Source of the DNA: Alphaproteobacteria bacterium
Lineage (GTDB): Bacteria > Pseudomonadota > Alphaproteobacteria > M2410
DNA: 64,000 bases
Reading direction: 5' to 3'
Assembly: GCA_030614785.1 (NCBI GenBank)
Contig: JAUWTJ010000001.1
Span: 1-64,000 of the forward strand
Below, piece by piece: positions 9,194 to 16,091 of the stretch. The notes beneath the pieces were generated by a model that worked only from the letters and a program-made list of their open reading frames with translations, ran no database searches and was not told the DNA's origin. Made by a program: the position numbers and the translations under genes. The first letter of the stretch is position 1, and each line of letters starts with the position of its first letter.

Positions 9194-9272
9194 ATTCATA
9201 ACCGTCATCCTGCATCATCTGATTTCGACTTCATTTCCGGCTATTTGGCAACATCTGGAAAGCAATTGTGCC

Positions 9273-9286
9273 TTTTCAGCAACGCC
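9273..9286 (+). promoter_or_regulatory. Conserved upstream motif TTTTCAGCAACGCC (receptor 1 copy)
   Basis: The 13-mer TTTCAGCAACGCC occurs once upstream of each of the three tandem TonB receptor genes, ending 155-156 bp before the ATG every time. In this copy it lies between AT-rich flanks. Constant distance suggests a promoter or transcript-start-linked element. Confidence 0.6.
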
Positions 9287-9442
9287 TGCCATAGCTTTCT
9301 GCTGTCTTTGATTAGAAGACTTCAACTTTCCGTGAGAACCATGTTACTTTTGCGGCGGTGCCGTGCGACTTCATGAGGGATACGCAGGGCAGCAAGTCAG
9401 GTTTTTAAAGCCATTTGGACTGAAATCTTAGGGGAGACAGAT

Positions 9443-12241
9443 ATGTCTAACAAGTTAACCAAGCGGGTCCTGTCCTGCGCTGTTGCGAGCTCTGCGCTCA
9501 TAACGGCAATCGGGGCCTTCACGCCGGCTATGGCGCAGATTGAGGAAATCATTGTGACCTCGCAAAAGCGAGAGCAGTCGATCCAGTCAATCCCGATTTC
9601 GGTGACCGCATTTGATGCGTCCGCACTGGAATCAAAGCAGATCGACAGTTTTTCCGATCTGCAATTCAACACACCAAACGTAACCTTCTCGAAGACCAAC
9701 TTCACCGGATCAAACTTCTCGATCCGCGGTATTGGTTCTGCTGCTGTTGCAGCATCGGGTGATGGCGGCGTTGGTATCCATATCAATGATGCGCCAATGA
9801 GAACTGCGGCGTTGTTCGAAACTGAATATTTCGATCTCGAACGTCTGGAAATTCTTCGTGGCCCACAGGGCACCCTGTTTGGTCGCAATGCGACCGGCGG
9901 CGTGGTCAACATGATCACCAAGAAGCCAACGCAAGAGTTTGAACTCGGAACCACTATCTCGGTTGCTAACTACAATCACCGGAAAATCAGCGGCGTGCTG
10001 AATATTCCTCTGGGCGACAATCTGGCTGTTCGGTTTGCCGGCCTTGACCTGACACGGGACGGTTATACCGAAAACACTTACACCGGAAATGATATCGATG
10101 GCCGCGATCAATATGCTGTTCGTGGATCCTTGCGCTGGACACCCGGCGATGCGACCACTATCGACTTCATGTATTCCTATTTTGATGAAACGTCCACGCG
10201 GTCACGGACGTCCAAGCAAATGTGCCACCGGGATCCAACTGCCATCCTCGGCTGTCTGCCTGACAAGCTGGATTTTGAAACCACAAACCAGTGGTCGACA
10301 CTTGGCGGTATCCTCAGTTCCGAGGAAGTCCTTGGCCCACTCCTTGGCTGGGGTTCAATCTTTGCTGATCCGGACGGCGCAAGTGGTTCGATCAACCCGA
10401 GAGACCTTCGCAAGGTCTCCACAGACTTCGAGCCGGAATATGATTCCGACGAGACGCTCTGGACACTCCAGCTGGAACGTCAGTTTGACAACCATACCCT
10501 GACCATTTTGGGCAGCCAAAAGACAGCAGGCAGTGGCACGCGGACTGACTATAACTGGGCTGTCAATGATCCTTTAGCCAAGGACCTTGAAGCCAACTTG
10601 ATCGCTGCCGGTTTCCCGATCATTGCGGGCTTGTACGCAAACGGGGTTCCAACATCTGTGATTACGGATACTGATACAGGTCTTATCGGTGGTAACTACA
10701 CAACATCCCCGCGTCCTGACGGATATGACTGGTCCGGTGGTGAGAGCGAGCAGTGGACGGCTGAAGTCCGGTTGGCTTCAGATTTGGACGGCAGCATTAA
10801 CTATCTCATTGGTGGTCTGATGATGCACACGGAAAGCGCTGGCTCCTACTACGTTGTTGCCAGTTCGCTTGACTACGCTTCGCTCGTTCTGGGTTCAGGT
10901 GCCGTCTTTGATGGCGTTGGGCTCATGACACCCTATTACGAAAATGAAACCAGGGTGAATGAGCTGGATGCATGGGCGATCTTTGGTGAAGCCTATTTTG
11001 AGGTCAATGACGAGTTCAAGATCACTGCGGGTATTCGTGTGAACGATGACGAAAAGACAGTGTCTGATCGTCAAACTCTGCTTTCGCAAGGCATTGCGTT
11101 TCTCAATACTACTGACAATCCGCAACCGATCAGTGAGGTCGCCTTCCCTTACCACGAGGACACAAATCAGTGGCAGGAAGTAACCGGTCGCCTGTTGTTC
11201 GAGTGGACACCTGATCTTGGCCGTACGGACGACACCTTGATCTACGCATCCTACTCGCGTGGCTACAAGGGTGGCGGGTTTAACCCGGCATCTTCCTCCG
11301 GTGCCATACCGCTGACCTTCGATCCGGAGTTCATCAATGCCTTTGAAGTTGGCATGAAGAACACCATGATGGACAATACCTTGACAGCCAATTTCACGGC
11401 CTTCCGGTATGATTACGAAGGTTATCAGGTCTCCAAAATTGTTGACCGGTCTTCGCTCAATGAAAACATTGATGCGGAAATCTGGGGCCTTGAAGCAGAG
11501 TTCGTCTATGCTCCAAACGAGAAATGGGCGTCCAATCTGACCATGTCCTACCTCAACACAGAGATCGGTGATGCAGAATCAATCGATCCTCGCGATCCGA
11601 CAAACAATCTGCCGGGTTATCTGTTGGTCAAGGATCTGTCCAATGCGTCGCATTGTGTTCTTGATCCAGGGGCCATGGATATTGCGGTTGCTACCGGCAT
11701 CATTAGCGCCACTGCACCTGCAGCACTCTTCTTCCAGACACCAATTCCAGGTCTTGCATCTAACGGCACCATGACCACTTGTGCAGGTTTGCAATCTGTA
11801 ATCGATGCGCTTGAAGGCTCAGGTGCTCCTGGCTGGATCGATAGTGAAGCTACAATCACTGGCGGTAACGCTGCGAACCTCAAAGGCAACGCTCTGAACA
11901 ATTCTCCAGAGTGGAGCTTCAATGTCGGTTCTCAACGGACGTTCTTCTATGATAACGGTTATGCTCTTACAGCGCGTCTTGATTACTACAAGCAAGCCGA
12001 GATGTACGGACGTATCTATAACCGTGCTGTCGACAAGATCGATAGCTGGGGCCAGCTGAACCTTTCAGCAACCCTGGTATCACCGGAGCAAAACTGGGAG
12101 ATGAAAGCTTTCGTCCAAAACGTTCTGGATGATGACAACATCACCGGGCATTACTTCACAGATGCTTCATCAGGTAACTTTACCAACGTCTTTATCCTCG
12201 AACCTCGTCTGTATGGTCTGACCATTACGAACAAGTTCTAG
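9443..12241 (+). CDS. TonB-dependent receptor, tandem paralogue 1
   Basis: 932 aa. Signal peptide of about 31 residues (cleavage after PAMA), then a TonB-box-like EEIIVTSQKR, a plug domain (~45-160, with RGPQGTLFGRNATGG), and a 22-strand-type barrel ending in an aromatic terminal residue (TITNKF). The family takes up siderophores, vitamins, carbohydrates or other large solutes across the outer membrane with TonB/ExbBD energy; no exb/tonB is nearby. It shares near-identical first ~160 and last ~60 residues with the two following genes, while the loop regions differ. A conserved Cys pair (CHRDPTAILGC) lies in a predicted loop. SD GGGGAGA before the ATG; strong intrinsic terminator downstream. 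Substrate unknown. Confidence 0.93.
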   Translation: MSNKLTKRVLSCAVASSALITAIGAFTPAMAQIEEIIVTSQKREQSIQSIPISVTAFDASALESKQIDSFSDLQFNTPNVTFSKTNFTGSNFSIRGIGSAAVAASGDGGVGIHINDAPMRTAALFETEYFDLERLEILRGPQGTLFGRNATGGVVNMITKKPTQEFELGTTISVANYNHRKISGVLNIPLGDNLAVRFAGLDLTRDGYTENTYTGNDIDGRDQYAVRGSLRWTPGDATTIDFMYSYFDETSTRSRTSKQMCHRDPTAILGCLPDKLDFETTNQWSTLGGILSSEEVLGPLLGWGSIFADPDGASGSINPRDLRKVSTDFEPEYDSDETLWTLQLERQFDNHTLTILGSQKTAGSGTRTDYNWAVNDPLAKDLEANLIAAGFPIIAGLYANGVPTSVITDTDTGLIGGNYTTSPRPDGYDWSGGESEQWTAEVRLASDLDGSINYLIGGLMMHTESAGSYYVVASSLDYASLVLGSGAVFDGVGLMTPYYENETRVNELDAWAIFGEAYFEVNDEFKITAGIRVNDDEKTVSDRQTLLSQGIAFLNTTDNPQPISEVAFPYHEDTNQWQEVTGRLLFEWTPDLGRTDDTLIYASYSRGYKGGGFNPASSSGAIPLTFDPEFINAFEVGMKNTMMDNTLTANFTAFRYDYEGYQVSKIVDRSSLNENIDAEIWGLEAEFVYAPNEKWASNLTMSYLNTEIGDAESIDPRDPTNNLPGYLLVKDLSNASHCVLDPGAMDIAVATGIISATAPAALFFQTPIPGLASNGTMTTCAGLQSVIDALEGSGAPGWIDSEATITGGNAANLKGNALNNSPEWSFNVGSQRTFFYDNGYALTARLDYYKQAEMYGRIYNRAVDKIDSWGQLNLSATLVSPEQNWEMKAFVQNVLDDDNITGHYFTDASSGNFTNVFILEPRLYGLTITNKF

Positions 12242-12266
12242 ATCAAAAGACAAGATCTCGACATGA

Positions 12267-12300
12267 CCCCCGGGAAGCGGAAGCTTCCCGGGGGTTTTTT
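12267..12300 (+). terminator. Rho-independent terminator after TonB receptor 1
   Basis: Perfect 12-bp stem CCCCCGGGAAGC / GCTTCCCGGGGG with loop GGAA followed by six T. The same hairpin, embedded in the same AAAGACAAGATCTCGACATGA flank (shown here in full only once), follows all three receptor genes. Confidence 0.95.
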
Positions 12301-12667
12301 GTTGGCCTACGCCCCTCGCCCGATCTCTCATGACCGTGTCCCTTTTTTAGCGCAGAAAACTATCGCCTGAGCCAGCCCTCGATCGCGCAACAGGCATTCT
12401 GATGAGACGGTTCTTTAGAGTTACTAAAAACCATTCCGGATGTGACATCACAGGACTGGGCTCCTACGCTCAAAGCACGAGATTCGATTCAGGCATGGCA
12501 TCCCTTCCAGACCCACTATCTCGGCCAGCAGCATCTTCAACTCCCTGGTCTTGACACCAGGAATCCTCGGCATCCTTACCTGCAACGCACATCCGTTTAC
12601 CGAAATAATGCATCGCGCGCACCGAAGCGGGAGCCGCGCCCAGGCTCCTTCCACGGCCTGACAATAC

Positions 12668-12682
12668 ATTACTCTGTAAAGA
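12668..12682. repeat. Direct repeat ATTACTCTGTAAAGA, copy 1 (contains dyad TTAC-N3-GTAA)
   Basis: A 15-bp sequence repeated exactly at 12729-12743, start-to-start 61 bp. Each copy contains the inverted repeat TTAC-TCT-GTAA. Both lie upstream of receptor 2 only, so they look like a regulator-binding pair specific to that gene. Confidence 0.6.
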
Positions 12683-12728
12683 GAATAACTATTATTAACC
12701 GCACCACCCTCCAACGCGCCAACGTGCT

Positions 12729-12743
12729 ATTACTCTGTAAAGA
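12729..12743. repeat. Direct repeat ATTACTCTGTAAAGA, copy 2
   Basis: Second exact copy of the element at 12668, placed 26 bp before the conserved receptor motif. Confidence 0.6.
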
Positions 12744-12768
12744 AACTAAGTTTCATTACATTGGTGCT

Positions 12769-12782
12769 TTTTCAGCAACGCC
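12769..12782 (+). promoter_or_regulatory. Conserved upstream motif TTTTCAGCAACGCC (receptor 2 copy)
   Basis: Identical 14-mer to the copy before receptor 1, ending 155 bp before the ATG at 12938. Confidence 0.6.
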
Positions 12783-12937
12783 AAACCGATTAATCCCCTC
12801 CCCTCAAACCTGCAGACTTCACGCCCAATAACTCCCATGCTAACTAACATGCGACGCCGTGCGACTTCATGAGGGATACGCGGGGCAGCAAGTCAGGTTC
12901 TTTAAGCCATCTGGGCTGAACACTTAGGGAGACAAAC

Positions 12938-15724
12938 ATGTCTAACAAGTTAACCAAGCGGGTCCTGTCCTGCGCTGTTGCGAGCTCAGCGCTCATAGCG
13001 GCAATCGAGGCCTTTACGCCAGCTATGGCGCAGATTGACGAAATCATTGTGACCTCGCAGAAGCGCGAGCAATCGATCCAGTCAATCCCAATCTCGGTGA
13101 CCGCATTTGATGCATCCGCACTGGAATCAAAGCAGATCGATAGCTTCTCGGATCTGCAATTCAACACACCAAACGTAACCTTCTCGAAGACCAACTTCAC
13201 CAGTTCGAACTTCTCGATCCGCGGTATTGGTTCTGCTGCTGTTGCAGCGTCGGGCGATGGCGGCGTTGGTATCCATATCAACGATGCGCCGATGAGAGAT
13301 GCGGCGCTTTTCGAAACTGAATATTTCGACATCGAACGTCTGGAAATTCTTCGTGGCCCACAGGGCACCCTGTTTGGTCGGAACGCGACCGGCGGTGTGG
13401 TCAACATGATCACCAAGAAACCAACGGACGAGTTTGAACTTCAAACATCCATGGCGATCGGTAATTATAACCACCAGAAGATCAGCGCCATTATCAACCT
13501 TCCGCTGACCGATAACCTGGCGATCCGTCTGGCAGGTCTTGATCTGACACGGGACGGTTACACCGAAAACATCAATACCGGCACCAATATCGATGGCCGC
13601 GATCAATATGCTGTTCGGGGATCGATCCGCTGGACACCGGGCGATGCGACCACTATCGACTTCATGTATTCCTATTTTGATGAAGAATCCAATCGCTCAC
13701 GGGTTTCCAAGCAAATGTGTCACCGGGATCCGACTGCCATTCTTGGCTGTCTACCCGACAAACTGGCCTTTGAAACCACCAATGGCTGGGCATCACTTGG
13801 CGGCATCCTGTCATCCGATGAAGTTCTCGGGGCGACACTGGGTTGGGGTTCAATCTTCATTGATCCTGATGCCTACGCCGGTTCAATAAATCCATCAGAC
13901 CTTCGCAAGGCCAACATGGACTTTGATCCGACCTACGCTGCTAACGAAAAGCTCTGGACACTTCAGCTTGAGCGTAGATTTGATGCTCATACACTGACAC
14001 TTCTGGGCAGCATGAAGGAATCCAGCAGCCGGACCTTTACCGACTACAATCAGGCCGTAAATGCTCCTCTTGGCTTCGATCCGTCAGCTACCTTCGCTGG
14101 AATAGGCTGGGCGACTGATGCCGCTCTCTACGCCCCGGGAATTCCGATCTCCAAAATTACGGACTCGGACTCAGGTATCGTGGGTGGCAACATCAAGAGT
14201 TATAGTGATGTGCCGGATGCCTATGACCAATCCGGTGGTGAAGGTGAGCAGTGGACGTTTGAGGCCCGGATGGCCTCTGAACTCGACGGCAGCATCAACT
14301 ACCTCATCGGTGGTTTGATGATGCATACAGAAGGTTCTGTTTCCTACCATGTTGTCGCCAGCTCACTTGACTATGCTGCACTTGTCTTGACCGGTGCCGA
14401 TGGCTTTGGTCTTTTGACGCCGTATTATGAGAACGAGACAGACGTCAATGAGTTGGACGCATGGGCGGTCTTTGGTGAAGCCTATTTTCAAGTCAATGAC
14501 GAGTTCAAGATCACGGCCGGTCTCCGTCTCAATAACGATGAGAAAACAGTATCTGATCGCGTAACCCTGCTGACAAGTGGTTTTACCGCACTCGTTAGTG
14601 ACGACTCCATCCCCAAGTCGCTCGCACCGGCATACCATAAGGACACCAGTGACTGGCAGGAAGTAACCGGTCGTCTGTTGTTTGAATGGACACCTGAGCT
14701 TGGCGGGACGGACGACACGTTGATCTATGCATCCTACTCGCGTGGCTACAAGGGTGGCGGGTTCAACCCACCATCCGCCTCTGGCGCAATCCCGCTGACC
14801 TTCGATCCGGAGTTCATCAATGCCTTCGAAATTGGCATGAAGAACACCATGATGGACAATACAATGACGGCTAACTTCACAGCCTTCAGGTATGACTATG
14901 AAGGGTTCCAGGTTTCAAAAATTGTTGATCGGTCTTCATTCAATGAAAACATCGATGCGGAGATTTGGGGTCTCGAAGCAGAATTTCTCTACCAGCCAAA
15001 CGAGAGATGGACCACCAATCTGACGGCTTCGCTCCTTAATACAGAGATCACAGATGCACAAACGATTGATCCTCGAGATCCTACCAATGGCCTTGCCGGA
15101 TACATCCTGATCAAGGATCTCTCAAACGCATCAAACTGTGTTGTTGATCCTGGAGCAATGGACCTTGCCACCGTTGTTCAACCATACCTTATCGGTGCTG
15201 GCGCTCTGCCATTCGGGACGACAGCAATCCCGGGCTTGGCCTCTGAAGGCGCAATGACAACCTGTGCTGGTCTTCAGGCAGCGATCGACTTCTATGACGG
15301 CACTCTGCCTGCAGGCTGGGTCGCAGGTGAAGCGACCATTACCGACGGCAACAAGGTGGATCTGAGCGGCAACTCTCTGCAGAACTCTCCTGAATGGAGT
15401 TTCAATATCGGAACCCAAAGGACGTTCTTTTACGATAGTGGTTATACCTTTACGGCGCGCGTTGACTACTTCAAACAAGCCGAAATGTACGCTCGTATCT
15501 ACAATCGTGCTGTCGACAAGATCGACTCCTGGGGCATGCTGAACCTTTCAGCAACCATCGCGTCTCCGGATCAGGACTGGGAAATGAAGGCATTTATCCA
15601 GAACGTTCTGGATGATGACAACATCACCGGGCATTACTTCACCGATGCTTCGTCCGGTAACTTTACCAACATCTTCGTCCTTGAACCGCGCCTCTATGGT
15701 CTGACCATTACCGCCAGGTTCTAG
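12938..15724 (+). CDS. TonB-dependent receptor, tandem paralogue 2
   Basis: 928 aa with the same layout as paralogue 1: cleavable signal peptide (AMA|QID), TonB-box-like DEIIVTSQKR, plug with GPQGTLFGRNATGG, long barrel, terminal Phe (TITARF). Plug and final strands match paralogue 1 almost residue for residue. Differences cluster in what should be extracellular loops, for example around residues 290-345, 370-400 and 720-800. This pattern fits duplication followed by loop diversification for different ligands, with homogenisation of the ends by recombination. SD AGGGAGA before the ATG. Unlike the flanking copies, its upstream region carries a 15-bp direct repeat. Monocistronic, closed by its own terminator. 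Confidence 0.93.
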   Translation: MSNKLTKRVLSCAVASSALIAAIEAFTPAMAQIDEIIVTSQKREQSIQSIPISVTAFDASALESKQIDSFSDLQFNTPNVTFSKTNFTSSNFSIRGIGSAAVAASGDGGVGIHINDAPMRDAALFETEYFDIERLEILRGPQGTLFGRNATGGVVNMITKKPTDEFELQTSMAIGNYNHQKISAIINLPLTDNLAIRLAGLDLTRDGYTENINTGTNIDGRDQYAVRGSIRWTPGDATTIDFMYSYFDEESNRSRVSKQMCHRDPTAILGCLPDKLAFETTNGWASLGGILSSDEVLGATLGWGSIFIDPDAYAGSINPSDLRKANMDFDPTYAANEKLWTLQLERRFDAHTLTLLGSMKESSSRTFTDYNQAVNAPLGFDPSATFAGIGWATDAALYAPGIPISKITDSDSGIVGGNIKSYSDVPDAYDQSGGEGEQWTFEARMASELDGSINYLIGGLMMHTEGSVSYHVVASSLDYAALVLTGADGFGLLTPYYENETDVNELDAWAVFGEAYFQVNDEFKITAGLRLNNDEKTVSDRVTLLTSGFTALVSDDSIPKSLAPAYHKDTSDWQEVTGRLLFEWTPELGGTDDTLIYASYSRGYKGGGFNPPSASGAIPLTFDPEFINAFEIGMKNTMMDNTMTANFTAFRYDYEGFQVSKIVDRSSFNENIDAEIWGLEAEFLYQPNERWTTNLTASLLNTEITDAQTIDPRDPTNGLAGYILIKDLSNASNCVVDPGAMDLATVVQPYLIGAGALPFGTTAIPGLASEGAMTTCAGLQAAIDFYDGTLPAGWVAGEATITDGNKVDLSGNSLQNSPEWSFNIGTQRTFFYDSGYTFTARVDYFKQAEMYARIYNRAVDKIDSWGMLNLSATIASPDQDWEMKAFIQNVLDDDNITGHYFTDASSGNFTNIFVLEPRLYGLTITARF

Positions 15725-15749
15725 AACAAAAGACAAGATCTCGACATGA

Positions 15750-15783
15750 CCCCCGGGAAGCTTCCGCTTCCCGGGGGTTTTTT
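15750..15783 (+). terminator. Rho-independent terminator after TonB receptor 2 (hairpin inverted relative to the other two)
   Basis: CCCCCGGGAAGC-TTCC-GCTTCCCGGGGG then TTTTTT. The hairpin is the exact reverse complement of the one after receptors 1 and 3 (loop TTCC instead of GGAA), while both flanks stay in the same orientation. Confidence 0.95.
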
Positions 15784-15869
15784 ATTGAGGAGCGCAATAC
15801 GTGATTCGGCCTCCCATGCCCGCGCCAAACTTTTCCCGGATTGTGTGTCGTTGCAAGGACAAGGCCTTT

Positions 15870-15884
15870 GATCACGAAAACGTG
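15870..15884. repeat. GATCACG-N4-CGTG element, copy 1, upstream of receptor 3
   Basis: GATCACGAAAACGTG, containing the dyad CACG-N4-CGTG. A second copy starts 32 bp downstream, about three helical turns. Present only upstream of receptor 3. Confidence 0.55.
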
Positions 15885-15901
15885 TTCCGTGCTCACACTT
15901 C

Positions 15902-15916
15902 GATCACGGGACCGTG
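15902..15916. repeat. GATCACG-N4-CGTG element, copy 2
   Basis: GATCACGGGACCGTG. The centre also forms the dyad GGGACC-GT-GGTCCC at 15908-15921, immediately before the shared receptor motif. The surrounding spacer 15784-16091 holds no gene. Confidence 0.55.
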
Positions 15917-15921
15917 GTCCC

Positions 15922-15935
15922 ATTTCAGCAACGCC
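15922..15935 (+). promoter_or_regulatory. Conserved upstream motif ATTTCAGCAACGCC (receptor 3 copy)
   Basis: Same 13-mer TTTCAGCAACGCC as before receptors 1 and 2, ending 156 bp before the ATG at 16092. The leader between motif and ATG is otherwise more diverged here, so retention of the motif is notable. Confidence 0.6.
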
Positions 15936-16091
15936 TTCGCTCTATCTGATGGCCACCTCCTTTAACTGGTTTCAAGTCATCAAATAGCGGTGCTAGCCTC
16001 CCTCGCAGCGTCTTTTGCTTTGTGAGAAGCATTTTTGACAGCAAGTTACGGATACATTTTCTTCGGACTGAATTCTTAAGGGGAGACAGAT

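Larger units (their letters stand above)
12301..12937. other. Long spacer between TonB receptors 1 and 2
   Basis: About 640 bp after the terminator. The ORFs in it (12442..12831 plus, 12448..12714 minus) are rich in His/Arg/Pro, have no SD and no recognisable domain, so I do not call them genes. It contains a 15-bp exact direct repeat (12668 and 12729), the shared receptor motif at 12769, and a leader that is close to identical to that of receptor 1 (CGTGCGACTTCATGAGGGA and following). The extra length compared with the other spacers may be the residue of a lost gene. Confidence 0.55.

Noticed and set aside
12448-12714. 88-aa minus-strand ORF with an IPGVKTREL stretch that recalls HicA toxins
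   Set aside because: The similarity is limited to a few residues, the rest does not fit, and no antitoxin gene is adjacent.
12442-12831. 129-aa ORF between TonB receptors 1 and 2
   Set aside because: His/Arg/Pro-rich, no SD, no domain, and it overlaps the repeated regulatory region; a chance ORF.
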